Part shown: piece by piece, positions 27,580-38,174 of the stretch
Layout of the letters: each line of letters opens with the position of its first letter
How positions within the stretch are numbered: the stretch's first letter is position 1
From: Sabulicella glaciei
GTDB lineage: Bacteria; Pseudomonadota; Alphaproteobacteria; Acetobacterales; Acetobacteraceae
DNA: 64,000 nt
Reading direction: 5' to 3'
Assembly: GCF_026183895.1 (NCBI RefSeq)
Contig: NZ_JAPFQI010000001.1
Coordinates: 89,500 to 153,499 of the forward strand
Notes under the pieces: generated by a model
What the model was told of the DNA's origin: nothing
Database searches by the model: none
What the model saw: only the letters and a program-made list of their open reading frames with translations
Program-made: the position numbers and the translations under genes

Positions 27580-29739
27580 TCAGTCCTGGTAGAGGCGGTT
27601 GGCCTTGCGGCGCGGGGTCCGTTGACGCGGAGGGTTGAGGGCGGAGCCGCGGCCGGAAAGAGAGGGGTTGGTCATGAAATATCCGTGCGCCGAGAATTGG
27701 TTGGGGTCGGGGGGCAGGCGGCGCCAGTTGCCATCCGGCTCCAACTCCCAGCTTTGGGCGGCGTCGCGCAGGTTGACCACCATGATCTGGTCGAGGACCT
27801 GTGCGTGGACGGTCGGGTTCTCGATCGGCACCAGGCTTTCCACGCGCCAATCCATGTTGCGCGCCATCCAGTCGGCCGAGGAGACATAGACCCGCGCGCG
27901 GCGCGAGGGCAGGCGGTGCCCGTTGCCGAAGGCGCAGATGCGCGAATGCTCCAGGAAGCGTCCGACGATGCTCTTCACCCGGATGTTGTCCGAAAGGCCG
28001 GGAACGCCGGGGCGCAGGCAGCAGATGCCGCGCACGATGCACTCGACGCGCACCCCCTCCTGGCTGGCGCGGTAGAGAAGGTCGATCAGTTCCTCATCCA
28101 CCAGGGAGTTCATCTTGAGCCAGATGCCAGCGGGCTTCTCGGCGCGAGCGAAGTCGATCTCCTGCTCGATCAGCCCGCGCAGCGTGGGGCGGATGGTGAG
28201 GGGCGCGAAGGCCAGCTTCTCCATCGCCTCCGGCCGGGCATAGCCGGTCATGTAGTTGAACAGCTTGGCGGCGTCGCGCGTCAGCGCCGGGTCGGCGGTA
28301 AAGAAGGACAGGTCCGTGTAGATGCGTGCCGTGATCGGGTGGTAGTTGCCCGTGCCGAAATGGGCATAGGCGCGCATCAGCGCCCCCTCACGCCGCACCA
28401 CCAGCGAGACCTTGGCGTGGGTCTTCAGCTCGACGAAGCCGTAAACGACCTGCACGCCAGCCGCCTCCAGCTCGCGCGCCAGGGCGATGTTGCGCTCCTC
28501 GTCGAAGCGGGCCTTCAGCTCCACCATGGCGGTGACGCTCTTGCCCGCCTCCGCCGCCTCAATCAGCGCCTTGGCGATGGGGCTGTCGCGCGTGGTGCGG
28601 TAGAGGGTCTGCTTGATGGCCACCACGTTGGGGTCGCGCGCCGCCTGGCGCAGGAACTGCACCACCACGTCGAAGCTCTCATAGGGGTGGTGGACGATGA
28701 TGTCCTTGGTGCGGATCGCCGCGAAGCAGTCACCGCCGAAATCGAGGATCCGCTCGGGGAAGCGGGGCGTGTAGGGCGTGAAGAGCAGGTCCGGACGGTC
28801 ATCCACGATCAGCTGCCGCAGGTCGGACGCGCCAAGCAGCCCGTCCACCGTCACCACCGACTTTCGGTCGGCGTCCAGCTCCTCCGCCACGAAGTCCACC
28901 ATGTCGGCGGGCATGCGGGCCTCGACGGCCAGCAGGATGGCGCGGCCCTTGCGGCGGCGCTTCAGCGCGCTCTCATAGGAGCGGACGAGGTCTTCTGCCT
29001 CTTCCTCAAACTCCACGTCCGTGTCGCGGATCAGCCGGAACAGGCCGCGCTCCGCCACGATGAAGCCTGGAAAGAGGTGGTGCAGGTTCAGCGTCACCAC
29101 GTCCTCGAGCGCGGCGAATCTGATACCGGTGCCATCCCCGTCCGGCAAGCGGATGAAGCGCTCCACCTGCGGCGGCAGGGGGATGAGCGCGCGCATCGTG
29201 CCGCCATCCTCCTCGCGCACCAGCTTGAGGACCATGCAGATTGCCAGGTTGGACACGAAGGGGAAGGGATGCGCCGGATCCACCGCCAGCGGCGTGAGGA
29301 CCGGGAAGATGCGCTCCAGGAAATAGGTTTCCAACCAGGCGATGTCCGGCTCGCCCAGCTCATCCGCCTCCAGTGCGCTGAGCCGGGAATCGCGCAGCAG
29401 GCCGCGCACCGTGCGCCACGCCTCCTGCTGCGCCTCCACGAGTTCGAGGGCGCGGGTCTCGATGGCGGCAAGCTGCTGCGTCGGCGACAGCCCGTCCGGC
29501 GAGGACATTGTGATGCCCTCCCGCTCCTGCCCCACCAGCCCGGCGACGCGCACCGAGTAGAACTCGTCGAGGTTGGAGGCGGAGATGGCGACGAAGCGCA
29601 GCCGCTCCAGCAGGGGGTGCCGGGGGTTGGCCGCCTCCTCCAGCACGCGGGTGTTGAAGTCGAGCCAGGAAATCTCCCGGTTGAAGAAGCGCTCCGGACC
29701 CATTTCGGGCGCGCGGAGGAGGGTTTCGGCCTGCGACAT
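27580..29739 (-). CDS. ppk1: Polyphosphate kinase 1
   Basis: A 719-residue enzyme that reversibly polymerises ATP gamma-phosphate into polyphosphate. The N-terminal domain shows [20 protein letters not shown] and [18 protein letters not shown]. The phospholipase-D-like C1/C2 domains carry the autophosphorylated His in [15 protein letters not shown] and the second HxK-like site in [36 protein letters not shown] is the other conserved block. The tail is basic. ATG 29739 is chosen by family N-terminus; a longer in-frame extension overlaps hda. Ten bases separate it from hda. Confidence 0.97.
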   Translation of the reverse strand: MSQAETLLRAPEMGPERFFNREISWLDFNTRVLEEAANPRHPLLERLRFVAISASNLDEFYSVRVAGLVGQEREGITMSSPDGLSPTQQLAAIETRALELVEAQQEAWRTVRGLLRDSRLSALEADELGEPDIAWLETYFLERIFPVLTPLAVDPAHPFPFVSNLAICMVLKLVREEDGGTMRALIPLPPQVERFIRLPDGDGTGIRFAALEDVVTLNLHHLFPGFIVAERGLFRLIRDTDVEFEEEAEDLVRSYESALKRRRKGRAILLAVEARMPADMVDFVAEELDADRKSVVTVDGLLGASDLRQLIVDDRPDLLFTPYTPRFPERILDFGGDCFAAIRTKDIIVHHPYESFDVVVQFLRQAARDPNVVAIKQTLYRTTRDSPIAKALIEAAEAGKSVTAMVELKARFDEERNIALARELEAAGVQVVYGFVELKTHAKVSLVVRREGALMRAYAHFGTGNYHPITARIYTDLSFFTADPALTRDAAKLFNYMTGYARPEAMEKLAFAPLTIRPTLRGLIEQEIDFARAEKPAGIWLKMNSLVDEELIDLLYRASQEGVRVECIVRGICCLRPGVPGLSDNIRVKSIVGRFLEHSRICAFGNGHRLPSRRARVYVSSADWMARNMDWRVESLVPIENPTVHAQVLDQIMVVNLRDAAQSWELEPDGNWRRLPPDPNQFSAHGYFMTNPSLSGRGSALNPPRQRTPRRKANRLYQD

Positions 29740-29749
29740 GCGGGAGAGC

Positions 29750-30457
29750 CTACAACAGCGCCGGGCCTTGCCGCACCGGGTCACTGCCGGTCGTCTCGGG
29801 ATCGTCATCTGCGGCAAGGGGCGCGATGGCGGCGAGGGCGATGGGGCGTGACAGCCGCCCGGCGGCAAGGGAGGCGCGGTCCAGCCGCGCGGCCGCCTCG
29901 GCCACCGCGGCGGCGGATCGGGGCAGGCGCAACCGCACCGCGGCGAGCACGGCTGGGTCCAGCTGGAGCTGCCGCTCGGAAAGCTGCTTGCGGAACAACG
30001 CCTCCAGCAGCGCATCGGATGGCTCCTCCAGCGTGGCAAGGCCGCTGGCGGCGAGACGGGAGCGGAGATCGGGCAGGCGAACAGGCCAGGAGGCAGGCGG
30101 GCGCGGCGCCGCCATCAGCAGGGGATGCCCCGCCTCGGCGCAGGCGTTGACGAGGTGGAACAGCGCCGCCTCGTCACCCGGCATGTCGGCGTCGTCCAGC
30201 GCGACGCCCCGCCGGGGGGCGGGGGGCAGGCCGCGCAGCGCCGGGCCGTCGCGGAGGTCCCAGCCGTGGCGCGCCGCCATGATGTGCAGCAGGTGCGTCT
30301 TGCCGGTGCCCAGCGGCCCGGCGAGGACGAGGCGCCGGTTCGGCCAGCGGTCCGGCGCCTCCAGCCAGCGCAGCGCCGCCTCGTTGCTCCCATCGGCGAT
30401 GAACTCCTCCTCCCGGAACGCGGCCGGGGGGAAGATCGGCAGGACGAGCTGGGACAT
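29750..30457 (-). CDS. hda: DnaA regulatory inactivator Hda-like ATPase
   Basis: A 235-residue AAA+ protein resembling DnaA domain III, probably HdaA. With the sliding clamp it promotes ATP hydrolysis on DnaA and prevents re-initiation. The N-terminal [14 protein letters not shown] contains a QLVLPIF clamp-binding-like motif. Walker A is [12 protein letters not shown], the Walker B-like acid cluster is VALDDADMP, and sensor segments include [19 protein letters not shown]. The start shares bases with the stop of the permease gene (TGATG). The order permease-hda-ppk is common in Rhodospirillales. Confidence 0.87.
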   Translation of the reverse strand: MSQLVLPIFPPAAFREEEFIADGSNEAALRWLEAPDRWPNRRLVLAGPLGTGKTHLLHIMAARHGWDLRDGPALRGLPPAPRRGVALDDADMPGDEAALFHLVNACAEAGHPLLMAAPRPPASWPVRLPDLRSRLAASGLATLEEPSDALLEALFRKQLSERQLQLDPAVLAAVRLRLPRSAAAVAEAAARLDRASLAAGRLSRPIALAAIAPLAADDDPETTGSDPVRQGPALL

Positions 30458-31575
30458 CAGGGTCGCGGCGGATCGAGGTAGAGCGGGCTTTCGAGGTAGC
30501 GCCGCAGCCAGAACCGCGCCAGCACGCCCAGCGCCGCGGCCAGCGGCACGGCGAGCAGGACGCCCAGGAAGCCGAAGGCCACGCCACCGGCGAAAAGCGC
30601 GAAGATGACCCAGACCGCGTGCAGCTCCACCCGGTCGCCCAGCAGGCGCGGATAGATCACGTATCCCTCCACCGTGTGCCCCACCGCGAAGATCGCGGTG
30701 ACCAGCAGCGCCGCTCCGGTGGTGCCCCATTGCCCGATCGCCAGCAGCACCGCGATGGCGAAGCCGGTGAAGGAGCCGACATAGGGAATAAAGGACAGGA
30801 GCCCGGCGAGGAGACCCACCATCAGCCCCAGCTCCAGCCCGATGGCGGAGAGCGTCATGGCATAGAAGGCGCCCAGCAGCAGGCAGCACAGGAGCTGTCC
30901 GCGCAGCCAGGCGGACAGCACCCGGTCCATGTCGCGCGCCAACTGCCGCAGCGTGGCGGCGGAGCGGCGGGGAAGCCAGGAATCGATTCGCGAGATCATG
31001 CGCGGCCAGTCGCGCAGGAAATAGAAGGCGACGACCGGCGTCACGATGGCGAGGGTGAAGACGTTGAACAGCGCGAATCCGCCGCCGATTAGCCGCGTCG
31101 CCGCCGTGCCGAGCCAGCCGAGCATGGCGCCCGCCTGGCCGATGACGAGTTCGCGCAGCCGCGTATCCACCACCTCGGGTCCCGCCTGCGCCTCCAGCGA
31201 GATCATGAAGTCCCGCAGGGCCTGGCCAATGGTGGCGATGTAGCCGGGCAGGCGAGTGAGCAGCACGCCGATCTGCGCGATGACCAGCGGATACAGCAGC
31301 AGGGCGGCCAGCAGCCCGGCGGCGAGGATCATCAGCACCAGGAGCCCGGCCGCGAGGCCGCGCGGGACGCCGATGCGGGCAAGGCGCGCCGCCACCGGGT
31401 CCAGGAAATAGGCCAGCACGATCGCAAGCACGAAGGGCGTCAGGATCGGCGAGAAGATCCAGAACACCAGCAGGAGGACGCCCAGCGCGCCCAGCGTCAG
31501 CATCAGGCGCTGGCGCGGCGTGGCGGTGCGGGGCCGCGGGCGGCCGCGCCCGGGGGAGGGGGCGGCCTCGCTCAT
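30457..31575 (-). CDS. AI-2E family transporter (PerM-like)
   Basis: A 372-residue membrane protein with about eight hydrophobic segments and the family's hallmark central and late regions (FIPYVGSFTGFAIAVLLA, HTVEGYVIYPRLLGDRVELH). AI-2E proteins include autoinducer-2 exporters and Na+/H+ antiporters; most, including this one, have unknown substrates. The N-terminus is cytosolic and basic (GRGRPRPRTATPRQR). The start is ATGA-coupled to the phosphatidyltransferase upstream and the end is coupled to hda. Confidence 0.9.
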   Translation of the reverse strand: MSEAAPSPGRGRPRPRTATPRQRLMLTLGALGVLLLVFWIFSPILTPFVLAIVLAYFLDPVAARLARIGVPRGLAAGLLVLMILAAGLLAALLLYPLVIAQIGVLLTRLPGYIATIGQALRDFMISLEAQAGPEVVDTRLRELVIGQAGAMLGWLGTAATRLIGGGFALFNVFTLAIVTPVVAFYFLRDWPRMISRIDSWLPRRSAATLRQLARDMDRVLSAWLRGQLLCCLLLGAFYAMTLSAIGLELGLMVGLLAGLLSFIPYVGSFTGFAIAVLLAIGQWGTTGAALLVTAIFAVGHTVEGYVIYPRLLGDRVELHAVWVIFALFAGGVAFGFLGVLLAVPLAAALGVLARFWLRRYLESPLYLDPPRP

Positions 31576-32186
31576 CCATGGCCCCGCAATTGGCCCGATG
31601 CCGCGGCGACATAGGCGATGAGCGAGCCCGCCGTGGTGACGGCCGTGGCGAGGATCAGCACCGTGACGGCGGGGCCGAGCGGGACGCCGAAGCCCTCGGT
31701 GAACAGGACCAGCCCGGCCAGGGCCAGTTGCGCGAAGGTGTTGAGCTTGGAGATGGCGAGTGGCCGGATGGTCGGCCGCAGCCCGAGCATCCAGAGCAGC
31801 GCCAGCCCGCCCAGGATCATCACGTCGCGGAACACGACGAGGATGGCGAGCCAGTCGGGCAGCACGCCGATCACCGCGAGGGTGACGTAGACCGACACCA
31901 GCAGTGCCTTGTCCGCCAGCGGGTCGAGCATCGCCCCCACCACGCTGCGCGCCCCCAGGGCCCGCGCCAGCCAGCCATCCAGCGCGTCGGAGATTCCGGC
32001 GGCGAGGAAAACCAGGAAGGCGAGGTCCAGCCGGTGTTGCACGACCAGCCAGACCGTCAGCGGCACCATGACAAGCCGCGCCAGGGTGATGAGGTTGGGC
32101 AGCGTCAGCAGGGCGTGACGCGGCGACCCCTCGGCCGGAGGGGGCTCAGCGCCCCGGGGCAAGGCCGACCCGCCAGGAGGGGCCAT
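31572..32186 (-). CDS. CDP-alcohol phosphatidyltransferase family protein
   Basis: A 204-residue membrane enzyme with the complete CDP-OH-P signature D-x2-D-G-x2-A-R-x8-G-x3-D-x3-D, read from [13 protein letters not shown] through GAMLDPLAD. The N-terminal [20 protein letters not shown] is like phosphatidylglycerophosphate synthase (PgsA), but other head groups are possible. About five membrane helices. The best ATG (32186) makes a 41-base overlap with the end of the upstream secreted-protein gene. It could be pgsA or cardiolipin-synthase-like; I leave the symbol blank. Confidence 0.88.
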   Translation of the reverse strand: MAPPGGSALPRGAEPPPAEGSPRHALLTLPNLITLARLVMVPLTVWLVVQHRLDLAFLVFLAAGISDALDGWLARALGARSVVGAMLDPLADKALLVSVYVTLAVIGVLPDWLAILVVFRDVMILGGLALLWMLGLRPTIRPLAISKLNTFAQLALAGLVLFTEGFGVPLGPAVTVLILATAVTTAGSLIAYVAAASGQLRGHG

Positions 32187-32796
32187 CGCCGTCCACCAGG
32201 ACCCCGGCGGCGAAGATGCCGCCCTGCGCGTCGCCCGGCTGGGCACGCAGGGAAAGTCGCAGCCGGGCCGAGTTGATTGCGATGGACATGACTTCGACCC
32301 CCGCGACCGGCTCGGCGGCGAGGAGGCGGCGGCGAAGCTCCAGCCACTCGCCCAGGCTGCCGAAGCTGGCCGCGGCCTCGATGTTGGCGACGGGCGCCAT
32401 GGACACGGAAACGCCGCCGCCACCGCCCGAAGGGCGGCTCAGCCCCGCCGTGCCGGAGGCGAACTGCACCGTCAGCCGCCCGACATAGCGGGTCGGGGTG
32501 GTGCGCTCCTCCTCGACCACGATGGCGCTCACCATGGACTCCAGCTGGGAATCGGAGGGGCTGCCCGACGCGCCCGTCGCGGCCTGGAGGCGCTGCCACG
32601 CGATGCGGCGCGCCGAGGCGAAGGCGCGGTCGCGCGCCTGCACCGCATTGTCGGCCGTGGCCTCCGCCGGCACCCCGCGCTGCACCAGGGGGTTGTCTTG
32701 CGCCGCCCCGGGAAGGCAAAACGCCACCACGGAGAGAGGGGCCAGGAGGGCTGCGCGTCGGCGAATTCGGTCGGTCACGTGGGGTCCCCCATCCAT
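32146..32796 (-). CDS. Secreted DUF2066-like protein
   Basis: A 216-residue exported protein of unknown function. The signal peptide is [20 protein letters not shown] followed by AQDN. The mature part begins [20 protein letters not shown] and continues with [20 protein letters not shown], which recalls the DUF2066 family often found in this context (upstream of a CDP-alcohol transferase, AI-2E permease and hda, divergent from purM). AGGAGG lies four bases before ATG 32796. It heads the minus-strand operon and is only 39 bases from the proposed purM start. Family assignment is by memory and context, not a search. Confidence 0.75.
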   Translation of the reverse strand: MDGGPHVTDRIRRRAALLAPLSVVAFCLPGAAQDNPLVQRGVPAEATADNAVQARDRAFASARRIAWQRLQAATGASGSPSDSQLESMVSAIVVEEERTTPTRYVGRLTVQFASGTAGLSRPSGGGGGVSVSMAPVANIEAAASFGSLGEWLELRRRLLAAEPVAGVEVMSIAINSARLRLSLRAQPGDAQGGIFAAGVLVDGDGPSWRVGLAPGR

Positions 32797-32835
32797 TCTC
32801 CCTCCTTTCAACGCCTTACCGCATCGGAGGCTTCC

Positions 32836-33902
<1,067 letters not shown>

Positions 33903-33906
<4 letters not shown>

Positions 33907-34583
33907 GGTCCCGCGTCGCCGTGCTGATTTCCGGGCGCGGCTCCAACATGGCCGCGCTGCTTGCGGCGGCTTCCGTCCCGTCCTACCCGGCCGAGATCGC
34001 GCTGGTCGTGTCCAACCGCGGCGACGCGGCCGGTTTGGAACTGGCGGCCAAGGCTGGCGTGCCGGGACGAGTGGTGCCGAGCCGTGGCCGGACGCGCGAG
34101 GCCTTCGAGGCCGAACTCCAATCCGCGCTGGAGGAGGCGCGGGTCGAGTATGTCGCGCTGGCCGGCTTCATGCGCGTCCTGACGGAGGGATTCGTCCGGC
34201 GCTGGGAAGGCAGGATGGTGAACATCCACCCCTCGCTGCTGCCGAGCTTTCCGGGGTTGGACACGCATCGCCGTGCCCTGGCGGCGGGGGTGCGGCTGCA
34301 TGGCTGCACCGTCCACTTGGTGACCCCCGGCGTGGATGAGGGGCCGATCCTCGCGCAGGCCGCCGTCCCGGTGCTGGAGGGCGACGACGAGGCGATGCTG
34401 GCGGCGCGCGTGCTGGAGCAGGAGCACCGCCTCTACCCTGCGGCGTTGGGCTGGCTGGTTTCGGGCCATGCTTGGCTGGAGGCGGGGCGCGCGGTGGTGG
34501 CGGCGGAGGGCGCGCGCGGGCGGTCGCTGGCGAACCCCTTGCCCGAAATCCTCGGGCTTCCTACACACGACGCCACCAGTTGA
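33903..34583 (+). CDS. purN: Phosphoribosylglycinamide formyltransferase
   Basis: A 226-residue enzyme that formylates GAR with 10-formyl-tetrahydrofolate in purine synthesis. It starts [19 protein letters not shown] (phosphate-binding loop). The catalytic Asn-His pair is in [20 protein letters not shown], and the catalytic Asp segment is [23 protein letters not shown] 33903 overlaps the purM stop. The C-terminus is about 20 residues longer than in E. coli. Confidence 0.96.
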
Positions 34584-34602
34584 ATTCGAGGGAAGCGCGC
34601 AG

Positions 34603-34761
34603 GTGGCCGATCACAACACCGAGATTGATTTCATCCCCGTGAAGGCGGAGGACATCATCGGCGACCGGCGCGCCCTGTATGATGCCTTCGTGAAGAGCAT
34701 CCCGCTCGCGGTCGGCGCCACGGTGGTGGTGCTGGTGGGCCTCTACCTGTTCTGGGGCTGA
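34603..34761 (+). CDS. Small membrane protein, aa3-type cytochrome oxidase subunit IV-like
   Basis: A 52-residue protein with a charged N-terminus (VADHNTEIDF...) and one membrane helix ending the chain (IPLAVGATVVVLVGLYLFWG). It resembles the very small bacterial aa3-type cytochrome c oxidase subunit IV, though it lies after purN rather than with oxidase genes. The start is GTG 34603 with GAGGG ten bases upstream. Small size makes the family call uncertain; single-pass membrane topology is clear. Confidence 0.55.
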   Translation: MADHNTEIDFIPVKAEDIIGDRRALYDAFVKSIPLAVGATVVVLVGLYLFWG

Positions 34762-34772
34762 GGCCCGCATCA

Positions 34773-34803
34773 GGCGGGGCCGCGCCTCGGCGCGGCGCCC
34801 GCC
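34773..34803. terminator. Convergent (bidirectional) stem-loop terminator
   Basis: GGCGGGGCCGCGCC (34773-34786) can pair with GGCGCGGCGCCCGCC (34789-34803) with one bulge, giving a stem of about 13-14 bp and a tight CTCG-type loop. It lies between the plus-strand purN cluster and the minus-strand ndk, so one hairpin could end both transcripts. No clear T-tract on either side. Confidence 0.6.
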
Positions 34804-34813
34804 CGTCTGCTGG

Positions 34814-35236
34814 TTACGGCGCGATCTCGTAGCCGGCGAAGAAATAGGCGATCTCGATCGCCGCGTTCTCGGCGCTGTCGCTTCCATGGACGCTGTTCGC
34901 TTCGATGCTCTCGGCGAACATCTTGCGGATCGTGCCCTCGGCGGCATTGGCCGGGTTGGTCGCGCCCATCAGGTCACGGTTCTTCGCCACGGCGTTCTCG
35001 CCTTCCAGCACCTGCACGACCACGGGGCCGGAGGTCATGAAGGACACGAGGTCCTTGAAGAACGGGCGCTCGCGATGGACGCCGTAGAAGGTCTCCGCCA
35101 TTTCCTGCGTCATCCGCAGGCGCTTCTGCGCCACGACGCGCAGGCCGTTCTTCTCGAACACGGCGTTGACGGCGCCGGTCAGGTTGCGCCGCGTGGCGTC
35201 GGGCTTGATGATGCTGAAGGTGCGCTCGGTGGCCAT
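34814..35236 (-). CDS. ndk: Nucleoside diphosphate kinase
   Basis: A 140-residue enzyme that equilibrates NTPs and NDPs through a phosphohistidine intermediate. The catalytic His is in [19 protein letters not shown], and the N-terminus [20 protein letters not shown] is canonical. ATG 35236 follows AGGAG at suitable distance. It is single, divergent from the small plus-strand gene at 35350 over 113 bases that must contain both promoters. Confidence 0.98.
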   Translation of the reverse strand: MATERTFSIIKPDATRRNLTGAVNAVFEKNGLRVVAQKRLRMTQEMAETFYGVHRERPFFKDLVSFMTSGPVVVQVLEGENAVAKNRDLMGATNPANAAEGTIRKMFAESIEANSVHGSDSAENAAIEIAYFFAGYEIAP

Positions 35237-35349
35237 GCCTATCGTCTCCTGGATTGGGATGGCCGGGGCTATGGCCGGGCGCGCGGCGCGGCGCAAGTCC
35301 TGACGCCGCCTCATGCGTTGAGCCTCCGTCCCACCAAAGGAGGCCCCGC

Positions 35350-35499
35350 ATGGACGAGAGCAAGAAGACCCCGAAGGAGAAGCAGGGCTACATCCCCCGC
35401 CCACCCTCGGAGGAGGAGCTGCGCGAGGTGAGCGAGCAGCAGAAGCTCATCACCGATGAATGGGCGCCCGAGCCGCCCGCGAAGGACAAGCCCGCCTAG
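35350..35499 (+). CDS. Small hypothetical protein
   Basis: A 49-residue, very polar protein rich in Lys, Glu and Pro, starting [20 protein letters not shown] and ending EPPAKDKPA. It has no membrane segment and is probably disordered with a short helix around residues 20-36. A strong AAAGGAGG lies five bases before the ATG, and the next gene (ABC-F ATPase) starts 35 bases downstream, so real translation and cotranscription are likely. I do not recognise a family. Confidence 0.65.
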   Translation: MDESKKTPKEKQGYIPRPPSEEELREVSEQQKLITDEWAPEPPAKDKPA

Positions 35500-35534
35500 C
35501 CGGGAGTGCGCCGCCGCGGATAGAAGGGGCCGCC

Positions 35535-37412
35535 ATGACCGTCCTCGCCATCCGTGATGTCACGCTCCGCATGATGGGGCGTCCCTTGCTCGAAGGGGCG
35601 TCCCTGCAGGTGGATATCGGCCGCAAGGTCGGGCTGGTCGGCCGCAACGGAGCCGGCAAGTCCACCCTGCTGCGCGCCATCCTCGGAGAGCAGCCCATCG
35701 ATGCCGGCGAGATCCGTCTCGCCGCCCGCGCCCGGCTCGGCAACGTCGCGCAGGAAGCCCCGGCAGGGGACACGGCGCTGCTGGACATCGTCCTGGCCGC
35801 GGACACGGAGCGCGCCGCCCTGCTGGCGGAACTGGAAGCGGAGCCGGAGGCGTCCCGCGCCGCCGAGATCCACGAACGTTTGATCGCCATCGAGGCGGAT
35901 TCGGCCCCTTCGCGCGCCGCCACCATCCTGTCCGGCCTGGGCTTCGATGCCGCCGCCCAGGACCGGCCTTCGCGCGAATTCTCCGGCGGGTGGCGCATGC
36001 GCGTCTCGCTGGCCCGCGCGCTCTTCACCCAGCCCGACCTGCTGCTGCTGGACGAGCCGACCAACCACCTCGATCTCGAGGCGGCGATGTGGCTTGAAAC
36101 TTGGCTGCAGCGTTTCCCGGGCGCGGCGATCATCGTCAGCCATGACCGCGGGCTGCTCGATCGCTGTGTGGATTCCATCGCACACCTGGACCGGCAGCGC
36201 ATCACCCTCTACCCCGGCAATTTCGAGAGCTTCGTGCGGGTGAAGGCGGAGCGGCAGGCGCAGCAGGCGGCGCAGAACGCTCGCATCGTCGCGCAGCGCG
36301 CCCACATGCAGGCCTTCGTGGACCGGTTCCGCGCCCAGGCCACCAAGGCGCGGCAGGCGCAGTCCCGCCTGAAGGCGTTGGAAAGGCTGCCCGCCGTGGA
36401 ATCGCTGGTGGAGGATGTGCCCACCCGCTTCTCCTTCCCCGAGCCGGAGGCGCTGCCGCCGCCCGTCCTCACCATCCGGCGCGGGGCCGTGGGCTATGGC
36501 GGCGTGCCGGTGCTGCGCGGCCTGGACCTGCGCATCGACCAGGAGGACCGGATCGCGCTGCTGGGCGCGAATGGCAACGGCAAGTCCACCCTGGCCAAGC
36601 TGCTGGCCGGGCGGATGGAGCCGCTTTCCGGCGACATCCACCGCGACCGCCGGCTGCGCGTGGGCTTCTTTGCCCAGCATCAGGAGGACGACCTCGACCT
36701 CGACGGCACGCCGCTCTCCCACATGCAGGCGGCGCTACCCAAGGCGACCGAGACGCAGTGCCGCTCGCAGCTGGCGCGGTTCGGGCTGGATGCCGACCGC
36801 GCGGACACGCGCGTGCGCTCGCTCTCGGGCGGGGAGAAGGCGCGGCTGCTCTTGTCGCTCTGCACGCGCGAGGCGCCGCAGATGCTCATCCTCGACGAGC
36901 CGACCAACCACCTCGACATCGACGCGCGCGACGCGCTGGTGAAGGCGCTCGCCGATTACGAGGGCGCGGTGATCCTGATCTCGCACGACCCGCATCTGGT
37001 CGGGCTGGTGGCGGACCGGCTCTGGCTGGTGGCCGATGGGGCGGTGCAGCCCTTCGAGGGCGACCTGGATGATTACCGCGTCCACCTGGCCGAGCGCGCC
37101 CGTGCCGCCCGCGCGGCATCCGAGCCCGAGGCGGCGCCCGGCCCGCGCGTCGAGGATCGCCGCGCCCGCGCCGAGAGCCGTGCCGCCGCCGCGCCGCTGC
37201 GCCAGCGCCTGAAGACGGTGGAGGCGCAGATGGCGAAGCTGGCGGAGGAGGCGCGCACCATCGATGCCGCCCTGTCCGACCCGCGCCTCTACGAGCGCTC
37301 CAAGCCCGACCTGATCGCCCGCGCCACGGCGCGGCGCGCCGCCATCGCCAAGGAGGTCGAAGGGCTGGAGATGGAGTGGCTGGAGCTGAGCGAGGCGCTG
37401 GAGACGGCCTGA
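35535..37412 (+). CDS. ABC-F family ATPase
   Basis: A 625-residue soluble protein with two ABC ATPase domains and no membrane segments. Domain 1: Walker A GRNGAGKST (36-44), signature FSGGWRMR, Walker B LLLLDEPTNHLD. Domain 2: Walker A GANGNGKST (about 345), signature LSGGEKARLLLS, Walker B MLILDEPTNHLD. The linker (about 235-300) is basic and Arg/Gln-rich, and the tail is coiled-coil (about 560-625). ABC-F proteins act on ribosomes (translation factors or antibiotic protection); the layout is like YheS/Uup. Convergent with the methyltransferase over four bases. Confidence 0.92.
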   Translation: MTVLAIRDVTLRMMGRPLLEGASLQVDIGRKVGLVGRNGAGKSTLLRAILGEQPIDAGEIRLAARARLGNVAQEAPAGDTALLDIVLAADTERAALLAELEAEPEASRAAEIHERLIAIEADSAPSRAATILSGLGFDAAAQDRPSREFSGGWRMRVSLARALFTQPDLLLLDEPTNHLDLEAAMWLETWLQRFPGAAIIVSHDRGLLDRCVDSIAHLDRQRITLYPGNFESFVRVKAERQAQQAAQNARIVAQRAHMQAFVDRFRAQATKARQAQSRLKALERLPAVESLVEDVPTRFSFPEPEALPPPVLTIRRGAVGYGGVPVLRGLDLRIDQEDRIALLGANGNGKSTLAKLLAGRMEPLSGDIHRDRRLRVGFFAQHQEDDLDLDGTPLSHMQAALPKATETQCRSQLARFGLDADRADTRVRSLSGGEKARLLLSLCTREAPQMLILDEPTNHLDIDARDALVKALADYEGAVILISHDPHLVGLVADRLWLVADGAVQPFEGDLDDYRVHLAERARAARAASEPEAAPGPRVEDRRARAESRAAAAPLRQRLKTVEAQMAKLAEEARTIDAALSDPRLYERSKPDLIARATARRAAIAKEVEGLEMEWLELSEALETA

Positions 37413-37416
37413 GGAG

Positions 37417-38058
37417 TCAGGCGCCCGGACGCTCCAGCAGCAGCACTGCGTCGAGATTGGGTGCGCCGGACCAGTCGAACACCTCGTGCTCCAGCACGGA
37501 AAGCCCGAGCCGGTCGGCGAGGTGGCGCACGATGTCCACGTGGCCGAAGTTCCGCCAGTGCGTGTTCTGGTGATAGTGGCCGCCCGGATTGCTCATGTTG
37601 TTGGAGACATGCAGCAGCGCCCGCCCGCCTGGCTGCAGGACGCGCCGCGTCTCGCGCAGGTAGTCCACGATGTCCAGCAGCTCGAAATGGACCATGGCGT
37701 CGTAGCAGTAGAGGGCGCTGAAGGTCCCGTCCGGGCAGTCGGGCAGGGAGTTGCCCGGCGTGACGAGGAAGCGGACATTGCGGTGCCCCGCGAAGCGGCG
37801 CCGGCAGGCCTCGATGTTGCTCCGGTTCACGTCCACGAGCGAAAGCATGCCGCACCGGTCGATGCACTGCGCGGCGTGGCGGCCGCGTCCACAGGCAAGT
37901 TCGATGACGTTGGAAAGGTCCAGCTTCTCGAAGCGCGGCCGGAAGACGAAGGAGGGTGTCCAGAACACCTCGGTGAAGCGTTCCGCCTCGTCGTAGTAGT
38001 CGGATTCAGCCCAGTCGGCCGCGATGCGGGTCCGGATGTCGTCCTGCTTTTCCGCCAT
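37417..38058 (-). CDS. Class I SAM-dependent methyltransferase
   Basis: A 213-residue methyltransferase. Motif I is VIELACGRGRHAAQC near residue 52, motif II the acidic end LSLVDVNRS, then SALYCYDAMVHFELLD and LRETRRVLQPGGRALLHVSN (motif III region). The N-terminal helix (AADWAESDYYDEAERF) and the late THWRNFGHVDIVRHLADRL fit small-molecule or glycan methyltransferases. The substrate is not evident. It is divergent from the Bug receptor over 116 bases. Confidence 0.85.
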   Translation of the reverse strand: MAEKQDDIRTRIAADWAESDYYDEAERFTEVFWTPSFVFRPRFEKLDLSNVIELACGRGRHAAQCIDRCGMLSLVDVNRSNIEACRRRFAGHRNVRFLVTPGNSLPDCPDGTFSALYCYDAMVHFELLDIVDYLRETRRVLQPGGRALLHVSNNMSNPGGHYHQNTHWRNFGHVDIVRHLADRLGLSVLEHEVFDWSGAPNLDAVLLLERPGA

Positions 38059-38174
38059 CGCGCGTCCCTCGGCCGGTGCGGAAGCTTGTATCGGCGGGGG
38101 CAGGGGGCAGCAACCCGCCTCGCCCGGCGGCGCCGGCGCCGCTATGCTCGGCGGCGAGATCCGGGAGGAAGCAG

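Noticed and set aside
27535..30150. An 871-codon open frame on the plus strand opposite ppk
   Set aside because: It lies exactly opposite ppk1, whose motifs are unambiguous, and its composition is not protein-like.
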